A DNA stretch of 64,000 bases from Capitella teleta (lineage: Eukaryota > Annelida > Polychaeta > Capitellidae), in NCBI GenBank assembly GCA_000328365.1, contig KB309774.1:30847-94846 (forward strand), in the 5' to 3' direction. Numbering within the stretch: the first letter of the stretch is position 1; the number at the start of each line of letters is the position of its first letter. The notes below the pieces were generated by a model, which was given only the letters and a program-made list of their open reading frames with translations, was not told the origin of the DNA and did not search any database. The translations under genes and the position numbers were made by a program. This document shows, in pieces, positions 48,305 to 63,300 of the stretch.

Positions 48305-51300
48305 ATGGCGGCGCCGAGTAGAGTGGCCGTTTCGGCATGTCTTTTAATAATAATAGCGCTTTCATTCGATCTAGCTTCCACCCAAGTATTGACGCCACCG
48401 TACTTCAATTTGGCTGTATCACGGAATATCGAAGCGACTTCGACGTGCGGCGAAGGCGTCACAGAGCGAGAACTCTTCTGTAAATTGACCGGAGCCAATC
48501 CAGGCAAATCGACCAACCAGAACGCGTTGACGGGGGACTTCGAGGTAATCCAGGGCCAACTGTGTGACTACTGTGATGCGAATGAGGCGGCCAAGGTGCA
48601 TCCTGCCGAGTATGCCATCGACGGCACGGAGAGGTGGTGGCAGAGCCCACCGCTCTCCAGAGGACTCCACTTCAACGAGGTCAACCTGACCGTCAACCTC
48701 GGACAGGTAATTTATTAATCAAGCAGATGACCAATCAAGCATGCACTCCATCAATTCTATCAATGTTTATATGGGTGTGTAAAACTATATACTAGTAGAT
48801 GCACCAAGCAGCCAATCAACTAACTTGAAGACTATAATTATTTGTAATGTACATGATGCATCAAATCATCATGATCATATAAGATGAATTGCATGCTTGC
48901 ATAGGCCTGCATGCAGTATATATCATAATATGGTTGCATAGGCCGAGTCTATCACCCTACTCAATGCATGAATGTGGTCTATGTGCTAGTATAAATCATT
49001 CATCAGGGAGTGCACAATAATTATTATATGAGCATATAGAACATGTGTGTTTAATTATTATGCTGTCAATACATGGCATGTTGTAATTTGTATAATTATA
49101 TGCATACCGGTATTCTAAATTTAGTCTACCATATATTTCATTTCATTTCATTTATTACATTTAAAACGCATTTTCAGCAATATCAAAGAACATTCAAATG
49201 CGCTGTACAAACAGAGGTAAAAAGGAAAATCATTAAATACTAGAAAATGCAAAAAATAAATATATCGCCGTGTTTTTCTAACAGATCGCGCGAAAATCTG
49301 ATAATTTCATTATAAAGATAAATTTACGAAAATTTAATGAAATTCGACGGGTTTACTGTTTTACAGTGTTTTTCATGTTTCTTAAGCATTACCCTGCTAC
49401 TCAACTCCCTGGGTGGAATACGTGTACAATATTTAGATGAATAATGTTCTGTATATAGGCATCTCGTTTTTGGCATGGATATTATGTATGCAACAAGGAA
49501 CTGACGAATCTGGCTGACGTATGCTCCATGCTTCTTTGATGATATTATTTTCAACTGTGTCTTATTAATATCAGGTTTAAAAGTTAGATAATAGCTCCCT
49601 GCATGGGTGCGCATGCGCTGCGAGTACAATTTCCTCTAGTCGTGACTATTTCTCAGTCAGTTTGCTTCTTCGTCTTCGTTTCTTCTTTTTCGTTTCTTCG
49701 TTTCTTCGTCTGTGTCTTGGTGACAGCTTTGTGATCGCTCATAATTATTGTCTTCTAAAACATGCCATCATAAGTTTGTCTCCGTCTCCGTGGCAACACT
49801 ACACGTGACTACAGAGATGCACTTCGATATGCATGGCGTGTTGGTTTGGATTCATCAGCGGAATCTTTTCATTCTGAATTTCTGATGACAGAGCTATCTT
49901 ACTGCAATATTGGATATAAATGCAGCTTCATGTCGCTTCAATTAATCTTACTGATTTACCATGGTACAATGTATCGTATTCGTCTTAGCTACTAATGCAT
50001 TGCAGTTCGGATTATAAACGCTATTTTTTTTTTTATCAGGAAAATATAATAATTCTCAAAATAACGTTTACTTGTCTCAAATACAGAACATTGGGCGCTT
50101 GGGACAATATAGCTGATTACCTTTTATCAGCGGATTTAATGGACGCGGGCACTTATCAAACCTTATCTGATCAAACACAGTGTTAAAACTTAATACTAGT
50201 AGGGATTATCGTGATAAGAATTTAAAGAAACATGCCGCGGAATTCTTGCGATTCGGCAATGCTGATTATGCACGTATGAAGTACAGTAGTACTGTATCTC
50301 ACGGGTATAATTATGTAATATTATACTAATATATATATACTGCGTACCTGTGTCGGGGACCGCCCACCCGGTGGGGCGGATTCCCACTTCAACCTAAGTT
50401 CACGGCAATAACCCTTCCATCAGCGATCCAGGCAGTTCTTACATATGTTAATTTGTCATGTACAACGCCTTCTCGTATGTAGGCTATGGTTAATGTTAGC
50501 AATTTTAGCTTATAGGCTGTTTTACTACGAAGTATACGGGTAGTGTGTAAATATTACAGCGTTATCGTGGTGCAAGTAAAACTCCTCATTCCATATCTTT
50601 AGTTCCCTGAGTGCTTGTATATTGCACGCTGGTAATCGCTGTATAAAATGCAAGATAAATACACCAATTAACGAATGTGCAATTAGTGTCCGAGTACTCG
50701 GTATGTGGAGTGTATTCAGTTATTCGACCATGCTAAATATCTGAACACGGATATTCATCTTACGTATAATAGTATACAGATATACCTTGATTAGAATTTT
50801 GAAGCACTTGCTTTATGTTTAGACATTTCATCCAATAAACCCATTTGCAGACCTTCCACGTGGCCTATGTCTTCATCAAGATGGGAAATTCCCCGCGTCC
50901 CGGGGTCTTCGTTCTGGAACGTTCCACAGACGACGGAGCAACGTGGAAGCCATGGCAATACTTTGCGGACACCAAGAGCGACTGCAACTCCTTCTTCGGA
51001 TTAGACAACTATGAAGACCGCATCACATCCGATGATAGCGTCATCTGCACAACCGAGTACTCGAAAGTAGTTCCCCTTGAAGGTGGAGAGGTACTGTAAC
51101 AGTATCATATGAATTCATATAATTATGATCTGAAATCGACAGATCGTCGTCTCCCTCGTAAACAACCGACCGAGCGCCAACAACTTTTCTTACTCACAAA
51201 CCCTGCAAGACTGGACCAAGGCCACCAACTTACGTCTCCGTCTACTGCGCACGAAGACTCTGCTCGGTCATCTGATGGCCGTCGCAAGGCAGGACCCGAC

Positions 51301-51313
51301 CATCACCAGAAGG
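48305..51313 (+). CDS. LAMA5: Laminin: signal peptide and LN domain exons
   Basis: Exons 48305-48706, 50851-51090 and 51143-51313, all phase 0. The start ATG ([20 protein letters not shown]) gives a typical signal peptide. The LN domain drives polymerisation of laminin networks; conserved pieces are [44 protein letters not shown] and [15 protein letters not shown]. The LN fold closes with the start of the 52710 exon ([14 protein letters not shown]). Confidence 0.95.
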
Positions 51314-54300
51314 GTCAGTAATTATGTAATCACTTGCAGGTTATCATTTCGTGTTAAGGGTGAAAGTTTTCAACGCAGCAGTGGAATTTGTAAGCTTCTT
51401 TTTTCTTTTAACATGTCTGGCTCCTGCTCAGAATTTAACGCGAGGAATTTCCCTAACTGTGTTTTTATGATCTTGTGCAGTGGCTTTTGTTGGGAATTGC
51501 AGCTCTTGAGTTTAATCATTGATGACATTTCTGTATGTTTTCGGCTGTACATACATGCTGAAATGTTGAGATGTCGGAATCTTCCTTTATCGACCTGAGA
51601 GCTGTGTTATAACAGTTACATTAACCTGGAATAACCTTGAGGCCTGTTGATGTATTTTTTTTTTCTATGTGAAATGACTTTTGCGAGGTAATTCCACATG
51701 CTCGTGTTTAACTAATTTCGTCGAAAATCTTTCTCCTCGTGGTCAGATGTTTGGGTGCCTTGGAGATGTCCACGGTTCAAAGTTCATTTAGTGTTTATTT
51801 GAGCGGTAGTTTGCGGCGATTTACCTGTAATTTGAACTCTTTCGCCGCAGGTGGTGAGCAGGTATGGGGAGGGGAGGAGGGCGTATATTCTCTGATGCGT
51901 TTAAATTATCCGCGGCTCGCTACAAATCGCACAATAGACGTGTTAACTATTGATTAAATTTCTGCAGTTGTACATATATTAAAAGTAGGCTCATAGAAAT
52001 CAGAATTGTTGATATAATATATATAATGCATTCATTTTTCTAACTAAACCACAACCCCTCTATTATAAGCCTAAACTACTCTCCATTGATAGATTAGGCT
52101 ATCATAGTATAGATAGCTCGCAACGCCTATACATGTAGGCCTACTTGTAATTACCACCTACATACAGTTCATGTACCGTATTTGCCTTGTCTTCTTGTAA
52201 AACCACATCGACCTCCACTTGAGCAGCTAGTTCTCGCATGCGTGGCACGGTCAAACGCCTTGAAGAGTGAAGACGCCTTGAGGTTATATTCAAGAGGTTC
52301 GAGTGCGTTGAAGAATGCAGACTTCCTCTGCTCGCATCCACCAACGGAACCATGTTGGGTTCAGTGATTGAAAACAGACATTGGACTCGGAAAGCAGATG
52401 GCTTTTTGCTTGGATTTACAACTCTGTAGGCGTTATGCCTGGCAGGGAGCGAAAGGAACTTTTACAAGTGTCTGATAGGGAAGAATGCGCATGTCTCGGC
52501 GGCTTCCCTGGGAGATTTTTACTCCCCTTTCTTCAGGGGAGGTCCCTGTTATATTCGGATGAAGTGCGAGATTAATGATTGGGTAATACCATTACAGAAG
52601 TATGGGGGTGTCAGGTTGATGCGTTATGAAATTATAAATCCGTTATGATGTATATTGTACTTTGAATTCCTTTTACATGAAATTGATATTCCTCTTTTTG
52701 TTTACACAGTACTACTACAGTATTAAGGACATTTCTATTGGTGGCCGCTGTGTCTGCAATGGTCACGCTAGTGTGTGTGACAAAACCGACCCGTTTGACC
52801 AATACAAGTTGCTGTGTCGCTGTCAGCACAACACATGTGGAGACCAGTGCCAGAGCTGCTGTCCAGGATTTGTTCAGAAACCATGGCAACCAGCTACTTT
52901 GAGTGACAGAAACGAGTGTGAACGTAGGTTCTGATCTCAAATTCAAATGCTCAGGGATGAACTCTATTCCTTCACCCAGCTTGCCAGTGCTACGGCCACA
53001 CGGATGAGTGCATTTATGATGAGGGCGTTGCAGCCAACTTCACCAGCATTGACATCCATGGGAATTACGAGGGAGGTGGAGTTTGCCAGAATTGTCGGGA
53101 TAACACAATGGGCGTCAATTGTGAAAAATGCCGCCCGGGGTATTTCCACCCTTATGGTGTTCTGCTCAATGCAACCGATGCCTGTCAGGGTGAGTGTCCT
53201 CCCCCTGTGTGGCGCATGGTTTACTCATTGATACGTTTCCACAGAATGTGAATGCGATCCGTTCTTCTCAACTGGTGAGTGCGATGGAGGCTCGGGAGAA
53301 TGTTACTGTAAGCCAGAGTTTACTGGGCGAAGCTGTGAAGAGTAAGTAGAGTTAGAAGAATTTATTTCCTTATAGGATGTGAATATTTCAGGTGTGCTAT
53401 TGGTTTCTTTGACTGGCCTCGTTGTCGGCCGTGTGAATGTAACGTGAATGGTACACAGAATCAGGTCTGTCAGGTTGGAGGAGGAGAGTGCCCGTGCAAA
53501 CCCAACTATGAGGGCACCAACTGTGACCAGTGTGCGTACGGATACTATGGCTTTCCCGATTGCAAGCGCTGTGACTGCGATTCTGTTGGATCTCTGAGCG
53601 GCTACTGTGAACCGACCACTGGTCAGTGCACATGTCGCACCAACTATGGAGACAGGGATTGTGGCGCTTGTGGGCGTGGACATTACAACTACCCATCCTG
53701 CGATTGTGAGTCTCTGATATGTTAACATCGGAGTGTTTATTCTGTACGATGTGCACTTGCAGTGTGTACTTGTGATCCCATTGGGTCCACTGAAGAGATC
53801 TGCGACATGGATAACGGTTACTGTTTGTGTAAAGACGGCTTTGGTGGTCCTCAGTGCTCAACTTGTGCTGCTGGCTTCTACAACCATCCTCATTGCCAAG
53901 GTTCAGTTTTGTGTGTTCAAGATTTGCATAATTAATAAGCTGTTTATTTGCAGAGTGCGGTTGCGCTGAGCCTGGATCCCAGTCCAGCAGTTGTGATGAA
54001 TCGGGACAGTGCGTCTGTAATTATAACTATGCTGGCAAGCTTTGTGAAAGCTGTGCTCCTGGTTACTACAAGTACCCTGAATGTTTAGGTTCGTCCACCG
54101 CCCTAATGTGTTGATATAATTTATGTTAATTGTGTTTGAACACAGCTTGTAATTGCGACCCGTATGGTGCTTATGGATCATCATGTGACCAAGAATTCGG
54201 ACAATGCGACTGTCGACCCACTTTCGAAGGCTTGATGTGTGAAAAATGCAAAGCAAACTTCTACAACTATCCCATTTGTGAAGGTCCCTTTTGCGCCTCT

Positions 54301-57300
54301 TTTGAAACATGTCGTAAATTGCCCTTTTACAGAATGCAACTGTAACCCAGCTGGAGCCAAACAGGTTCCTGGTTATCCGTTGGGTGGCTGTGGTGCCAGT
54401 GATGACGGACGCCTTTGTGAGTGCAAGGATCGCGTTTCCGGTCGTATCTGCGACACCTGCCTCGCTGGATACTGGAACCTCAACCCAAACAATCCATTCG
54501 GCTGTGAAGGTAGACCTCATATCATGATTAACCTTTTCGTCATCATTTTCTCATAGATTGTGCCTGCTACACCCCTGGAACTGTGGGTACCAGTCACGTG
54601 TGCGATGTTAATCAGGGTCAGTGCTTCTGTAAACCATATGTTAGTGGAAGATCCTGTGACACTTGTGTGGATGGCACATACAACCTGATGGAATACTCTC
54701 CGTTCGGATGCATTGGTAAACGCTGACGATGATTCAATTGTCAAGTTCACTCCTTTGTTCCAGATTGCAAGTGTGATCCTGGTGGATCCGTTGATACCAA
54801 TTGCGATAAGGATTCCGGTCAGTGCACATGTCGTCCCCGTGTCAATGGTCGCACTTGCAGCAGGTGAGATCAAATGTGATGAATCGCGCAGTTACGCATC
54901 CTAATCACCACAGCCCCCTGAACATGCATTTCTTCCCTAACCTCTACCACTTGATGTATGAGTTTGAGGATGGGCGCACTAAGGAGGGCGGTCGCGTTCG
55001 TTATGGATTTGATAACAACGTCTTCTATGGTTTCTCATGGAGAGGATACGCCATCTTTTCCCGCCTTCAGGTTTGTCTCTTAAAGCCTTCCCCCAATGAC
55101 CTGTAATCATTATTCATTCTTCCTTACAGCATGAGGTTCTGGTGGATGTGGATATCTCCAAACCGAGCCTCTACCGCCTCATTTTCCGCTATGTCAACCC
55201 CACGGATTACCGCATTATGGCTGATGTTTCTCTGATCCCTGGTGCTGCCACTGATGTTCAGCAGGACAGTCAGGTTGTGTTTGAGCCGAGCATGGATCCT
55301 CAATTTGTAACTGTCTCCGGTGGCGGTCTGGTCTCCGATTTTGTGCTCAATCCTGGACGTTGGTCTATCTCACTAAACACTGCTGAGGAACTGTATGTGG
55401 TATGTGTATTGCCCTTGTTTGTCCTCCAAATCTCACCATCTCTTGCAATTGCCTAGGATTATGTCGTGCTTTTGCCTCAAGATTATTATGAGGCAAGTAT
55501 TCTTCAAGATGTTGTGAACAACCCTTGCCAAGTTCCAGTCAGTGATGAGCTGTGAGTGATAATCATCTCTCTTGAACACGCACCGTTTAACTTTGCTTCC
55601 AGCTGCAAACATTTCATTTATGTTGATCTCTCCGTTCATGCCTCCTCTCCCGGGGAGCAAGGATACATTCGCATCGGCAGTGAGCGTAACCGCACCCAGC
55701 TCTTTGACGATGATGTCATCAATGAACAATTGGGAAATGTGAAAATGGCGCACATTGATGCAAACCAGGTACATCATGAGACTTCCTGTCATGATGATCT
55801 TTGACCTTGTTTATATCAGCCTTCAATGATGCTGAATCTGCCAGTCGATAACCCTGGTCAGTACGTCCTGGTCATAGTCTACCACAGCGGTCAGGTCTCT
55901 CAGATTGATATGCTGGACATTGAAGTAGCCTCTCACGGAGGCCGAGAGAATGGACAACTCAAACTGCCTGGTTGTCCGTACAGGTATTGTAGCGCTGTCT
56001 CAAATCATCTCCCTCTCTCATTCCCTCATTCTCAGCGCTTTATGTCGTCAAGTTGTTACTGACCAAGAAGGAATGTTGTCAGTGTTCAACATTGATGGAC
56101 CGTACGCCAGTTTGACCTTCACTGCCAAGAATGATGCCAACATGGCCATTGTAGGCTTTTTACTTTCCTTAATCTCAGTTTTAAAAACATTTTTTTCCGC
56201 TAGGAATCTGTGATCGCCATTCCATATGATGAGTGGAACCTTGGCCTAATCCAACCGCAGTTGAAGTGCCTACGTCAGAACCAAGAATGTCTGCCCTCCT
56301 CCTTCTACAACCCCACAGGATCCATTCAAGTGGAGGCTGAATCTGGACCAAATGAGGATCTCATCTCCTCGGACGTTCCCCCGACCATTGATGCTTCTGT
56401 GAAAGTCATCAAAATGGACCCTGAGCTGGTGAGTTGGACCCAAAGCACTTGAAACCAAATGACATTTTGTTTTATCAGCCTGCTGTCACCTTGCGTGCCA
56501 CTGTCAGCAACCCTGGACGCTACGTCATTGTTGCTCATTACTATCAACCGTACAGCAATGCGTTTGATGTTAATGTGGAGATCCTGGTGGATGGTGTTGT
56601 GAGGGAGGGAACGCTACGCGTGGAGTATTGCCCTAATGATTCAGGATGCCGCGCTGTCCTCAAATTTGACGACACTCCTGATACGCAAGTTATTGAAATT
56701 AACAACTTGGAATTCATTCTCGCCATGAACAACACTCACTTAAATCCACTGTGGCTGGTTTGTATGCTTAAATATGCATTACGCAATGAGGTTAAACTTC
56801 ATTTTGTAGGATTACATTATTCTTGTGTCGGCTGATTCATTCAGTTCAAAAATGCTTGATGTTCAAGGAGTTGATAAATCCGGTGAATTTATCGCTAAAT
56901 GCGGTTATGATGACTTTTACATTGAGTGAGTATCTCTGAAGCTCATTTCTATATATTTTTAATTTCTGTTCTCTCCTTCAAAAGTCATTCAACTTCCGGT
57001 TTCTGTCGAGATGCCGTGTATTCCCTGACCACGTTTTACAACAATGGAGCTTTGCAGTGCAACTGTAACCCTGATGGCTCTGTAAGCTTCAGCTGCGAGG
57101 AATTTGGAGGCCAGTGTCGCTGCAGACCAAACATAATCGGTCGTACTTGCTCAGAATGCCAAACCGGATATTTCGGTTTCCCTGATTGCAGACGTATGTA
57201 TCAGAATAAAAACATCTTTCATCTCAAATTGACGCTTATACCCAACAGCTTGCAACTGCCCGAGTGGTTTGTGTGACCCTCAGAGTGGTCAATGTGTGTG

Positions 57301-60300
57301 TCCACCCAGAGTGACCGGTGAGAACTGTGACAGCTGTCTTCCCCGAACCTTCGGCTATGATCCGTTCATTGGGTGTGAGGAGTGTGGCTGCAGTCCGTTT
57401 GGTGTGCAACAGGGCATCATGGACTGCAATGTTGATGATGGCCAGTGCTCGTGAGTCTCCCGTTTGTCAATATCATCTTTCACTGCACTGTCCATCTCTC
57501 AGGTGTAAACCCAATGTCGCTGGACGTCGTTGTGACCAATGTGAAGCTGGTCATTATAGTTACCCTGGATGCTACCCTTGCAGTTGTGACCCTAGTGGTT
57601 CCCTGCCGATGATTTGTGACCAAGATACCTCAGAGTGTTTGTGTCGTGTAAGGCCTTGAGCGCTATTAGAACAGCGTCTTGTACTCATGTTTAATTTCAG
57701 GAAAATGTCGAAGGTTCGCAGTGCGACCAATGCAAAGCCAGCACTTTCTACCTGGAGGAACGCAACCCTGAAGGCTGCACTAAGTGCTTCTGCTTCAACT
57801 TGGCTGATCGTTGTGAAAGTTCCACTCTCCGCTTGGATCAGGTACGAATTCAGCTGTGTGTAACTGTCACTGTTATGTAATGTGGCGCACAGATCACTGA
57901 GATGCAAGGATGGGGAATCACCAACCTGGCCTCTCCCGATCCGTTTCTCATTGATACCACCATTGAAGCGCGCATCAATAATCCTGAGGATGATATTCTT
58001 AACCAGAATATTCCAATTTATTGGATCGCTCCATCCTCTTATCTGGGGAACAAGGTCTGTTACTTCTCTCTCTCATCCTCCACACAATTCAATCTACCTC
58101 TTAGATCACTTCATACGGAGCCAAACTTGCTTACACCGTCACTTTCCGATTGCCTCGTGATGGTGACTACAAAAGTTTAATCAACCCGGATGTCCGAATT
58201 GAGGTATGCTGCACTTGTAGACATCTTTTGCTTAATCATATGAATACTCCTAAATAGGGCAACAACTTCACCTTAGCCTGGATTTCTCCTGAGCAACCAA
58301 TTGAAGGAATTCCTATGTCGGTTAAACTTGATATGCTTGAGGTTTGTAACCCTTTTATATTGGTCGCCGTTGCTTATCCGTGTCTTACCTTTCAGACATC
58401 ATTTGTGCACGAGCGAACTGGGGCTGCCGTCACCCGTCAGCAGTTCATGATGGTCCTGCAGAACATTGACGCCCTCCAGATCCGCGGCTCCTTCTACACT
58501 CAGGTCATTCAAGTGCAGTTGGCTGATGTCAGTCTTGACTTTGGATCGCCAGACGGCCGTGGAGAGGTCGCGCACAATGTTGAACAGTGCGCGTGTCCTC
58601 CCAACTATCAGGGAACATCTTGTGAGGAATGTGTTGAAGGGTATTACCGGTCAAGAACTGGACCCTACCTTGGGGTGTGTGTGCCATGCCAATGTAACAA
58701 CAAAGCGGACAAATGTGATCCAGAAACTGGGGAATGTATCGTGAGTGTTCACTTGATTACTTATAATCATATGATAAGTTTTTGCTTTTTTTATTTCATT
58801 AGAATTGCAGAGATAATTACTCTGGACCTGAGTGCTTGACCTGTATGAAAGGACATTACGAAGACCCGTACACCCGCTCTTGCCAAATGTGCTCCTGCCC
58901 TCTGCCTGTCGCCTCCAACAAGTAAGCTTTGTCACTCAACTGATTATGGTTCACATGTTTGTTTTATAGTTTTGCCAGCACTTGTCAAGTTGCAGGCGAT
59001 GGTTCCATGGTGCAGTGTCTCTGCGAAGAGGGATACTCTGGTCGCCAGTGTGAACTGTACGTGCTTAATTAACAACTCACAATCTATATACATGATGAAA
59101 ATTTCAGCTGCGATATTGGTTACTATGGAAACCCGGCTGAGTTAGGTGGCCGCTGTCAGCCATGCAGCTGCAATGACAACATTGATCTGCGTGATCCGTT
59201 CAGCTGTGATGTGGTGACTGGAGAGTGCCTGCGCTGCATCAACAACTCAACTGGCACCAGATGTGAGCTGTGCACTGATTGGTTCTTTGGAGATGCTGTG
59301 TACGCCAAGGACTGTCAGAGTAAGTCAACATCTAACCTCATCTTTCAAAATCGTGTATCTTTCATATCTTAGCTTGTGATTGCGATCATACCGGGGCTGA
59401 TGGTTGTGACAAGTCCAATGGCGTTTGCCTGTGTAAACCGAATGTTGTTGGTGCTAGGTGTGACCAGTGTGCTGTGAGTGCCTCAACAATTCTGCTTATC
59501 AGTCATTCACTTCTGTGTATTTCAGCCTCAAACATTTGGCTTTGAGTCTGCCGTTGGCTGTGAGAGATGCGACTGTGGAATTGGTGCTCATCATGGAGAC
59601 TGTGACTTGTACACTGGTCAGTGTGATTGTCGTCCTGGGGTGATTGGACGGAAGTGTGACCAATGCGAACCCGGTCACTGGAACTATGGTTCCAACGGCT
59701 GTGCAAGTAAGTCATTGAAGGTTTGTTTGGTTTGGTTTAACTTTGTCTTTCACAGCCTGCAATTGTGAGTTTGAAGGAGCAACAACATGCAACGTGGACA
59801 CTGGCAAATGTCAGTGCCTGCCTGGAGTCACAGGTGACAAGTGCGATCAATGCTTGGATCGGTGGGCTCTTATTCCAGAACAAGGCTGCATTGGTAAAAT
59901 AGCTAACTTCACAATTTTGATGTGCTCTATGAGGAATGTTTCACAGAGTGCGACAATTGCATTCACTTGTTGCTGGACGACATGGAGTTCATTGACATCA
60001 ACGTGACATCAATGATTGACGAATTGGAAAGTGTGTCTGTCGGGCAAGGAGCCATTCGAAGGCTGGAGGAGTTTAACAGCACCGTGGATCAACTGAGAGT
60101 GAGATGAAATTGACCTTTCCTTCCTTTCTCTGACCCTTTGGTCATCAGCCGTACGTTGATGAGATGATTCGAGACCCAACTGATCCATCCATTTTGGATC
60201 CTCTGAAGGACCAACTCATGATAACCACTCGTAGAGCCAACGACGTGCGCAACAAAGCTGACCGAATGGTGCGTCAAGCTCAGCTGGGCGAAGATGACGC

Positions 60301-63300
60301 CATTACTCTGAAATTGATGGCCAACGAACTGAATCCCATGGCAGATGAATCTAACGTTATTGCAGAGGGTGAGAACCAAGTTGTTTCTACGCCATATGAG
60401 TTGCATGTCCATGTCGTTTCAGATGCGGTTGCTTTTGCAAAGGAAGTTCTGCAAGAGATTCTTTCTAACATTGATGATAAAAATGTCGGTGAACTTCTCC
60501 GACAAGCAGAGTTAATTCTGAATGGATTGAATGCCAGGAATTTCTATAATGCCCAAGTGAAAAGTGAGGAGGAATTGGAAAAAGCCATGCAGGGTATTTA
60601 GGATCTGTACGTTGAAGTTTAGACATTGAATATTGTTTGTTTAGTTTTGAAGGAGGCAGAGGCTCTGCAACAAAGGGCATATGAGCAGACCAACCACACA
60701 GAGTCCCTGAGCGTTGACTTGAGCGTCGTTCTTGATAAACTCAATGACCTGATGAACAGCTCTCGCCATTCGTTGGATAATGCCCACGCTGGTGCTGATC
60801 TTGTGGAAAACAGCAGAGAACTCCTCAATGAGATCAAATCTCTGATTGCGCTGATTTCAAACGCTGGTGAAAAAACCCAGATGTGCTTCTCTGAGTCGCA
60901 ATCCTTGTTGAACAATAGTTTTCAGTTCTTGCAAGATGCTGAGCTTGCGTTCCAGGTAAGCTCAAGAGTAAAGCTCTTGATGTCACAATTCAACGGCGGT
61001 TGTGTTACAGGAGATGGAACAAGAGTCATCTCAGCTTGACCAGGTGATGGTTGATTTGAAGACTCACGCAGATAACCTGTCAGATGAGAACTACGACCTT
61101 GAGCCTCTGGTTGACAAAGCTACGGCTCACGCCCACAAGCTACGCGAACAGGCTGAGCTTCTCGAGAGGTATGCGTGTTGATGTAGCTCCTCGGTGCATC
61201 ATGTTGTTTTTTTCAGTATGATCGCTGACACGAAGATGTCGGCTGAAGGAGCGTTAAACGCGTCTCAAGCATACCAAGCAATTGTGGACGCAATAAACAA
61301 AGCACTGAATGCCTCTCAAGAAGCAATCACCGCAGCAGAGGAGGCTATGTCCCTGGTCGGTGGTCTGCTCTGGTCACTGCTCCCTTCACATTGAATTTTC
61401 CTTTACAGTCCAATGGCTTAGCTGATAAGGCCCAATCCTCTCAAAAGCTCAGTGAGACGTTCTTGCAGGATGCCACAGATACGGCAAACAAAGTTGATCA
61501 AGGTACCATTGAGTATGAGCTTGATTTCCATTCACTTGAATTTATGTTACAGAGTTGCAACCAAGACTAGATAATGCGACTGCTAAGACCGACCGTGTGG
61601 CTAATCTCAACCAGCAGGCTTCCAAGGGCATGCAGGACATCCTCATCGATCTTGATTCTCTTCCTGAAGGTTTGAACTTTATTGTAGTTTGTCATAATGT
61701 TTATGAATATTCGTTACTAAGGCGGGTATAGTCAGAGAGCTCAGGAGGCGGTCGACAAGGCGATTGCTGCTCAAACCAGAGCAGTGGCTGCTCGTGATCG
61801 TGTTCAGGATATTACTGAACAGCTGCCTGGAGATAAGATGCGCGTTGAACAGATTCCCAGAATGATCGAAGAAGCGAATATGAATGTGCGCAATTCACAG
61901 GGTTCTGGTGAGTGGTGTTGTCTTTAGTTGACCACTGAAACTGGTTGTGTTTAGTTGACAGCGTCATTGCTCTGTTGCCGCAAGCCACAACACTCCTGGA
62001 CAGTCTCAGCGTCCAGGCAGAGAAAGTCAATTTGGTTGGTCAACAGCTTATTGGGAATATCAGTGCTCTCAGAGACCAAATCCAATTGGCTCGCGATCAA
62101 TCCAACTTGGTATGTTCTGAATCTGATTGCCAGTATGTTAATGAGAAATTTTGATTGCAGATTGAGGTTGGCATGACATTCAGTAAGGAGAGCTCCTTGC
62201 AAGTACGCAACCCTGTGAACCTGCAGCAGGCCGCCTCCTACAGCAAGCTCTCAATGTACATCAAGACGCAGGTCCCCTCAGGGCTGTTGGCTTACATTGG
62301 TCCTGATGGCTACAGCAGCCAACAAAATGTAAAAATGCTCTGTGAGGAAAATAGAATTTCATTTGTTTTTGTGTTTTCAGGATGATTACATGAAGCTTGA
62401 GGTTACCAACGGCCTTGTTGTCTTCCGCTATGACCTAGGTGATGGCCCAGGGGTCATCACTAATCCAAAGAACGTCAGTGATGGCAAGTGGCATCAGGTT
62501 ATTGCAGAGAGGTACGTGTGCAGTCAAGGGCGTCTCTCTGATTAACGATTGCTTCTTATTCCTAGAACTGGCAAAACTGCTTTTGTGACAGTGCGAACGG
62601 CTGATGAGGATGACGTGACGCAGGAAGGAGAATCACCCGGAACATTCTCTGTTCTTGATTTGGACGCCAACACTGTTAAGTTCTATGTGGGTGGAGTGCC
62701 TGACTCAGCTGGGGTAAGTGCTGCATTCTTCTGTCGTTCAATGCTTTCACATCTCATTATGATAGCTTGGAGGTCTACTAGAACACCAGCATTTCATCGG
62801 TGCCATTGAGAGTGTGGACTTTGGTGGAGTACCAATCGGTCTTTGGAACTTTGCCCACGGAGCCAATAATAACGGCTGTGTTGCCCGGGATGAGTTGACC
62901 GGAGTGACAGCTAAAGGCTTTCGTTTCGATGGTTCTGGCTACGTCATCCTGGAGAAACATCGTTTCATTCCCGGCCGGTCGTCTCTTGTGCGAATGCGCT
63001 TCAAAACCTTCAATCCGAACGGATTGCTTTTCCTCATGGGCAACCATACCGACTACTACAGCATTGAACTACGCAATGGCAAAGTGCTGTTCCAGTTTGA
63101 CCTGGGGTCAGGGCCCGCATTTCTGGAGTCAAGCAGCAACCGAAGCTTCAACGATGGCCAGTGGCATCAACTGTTGGTCAACCGCCAATACAAGGATGGT
63201 TTACTCAAAGTGGATGAAATTGTCGAAGCAAATGGACGATCATCAGGTCAGATGAAGGAGCTGTCCACCCAAGATCTGATGTACTTGGGAGGCTACAAAG

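Noticed and set aside
53303-54520. Minus-strand ORFs of 118-205 codons in the laminin gene
   Set aside because: Antisense shadows of the Cys-rich LE exons.
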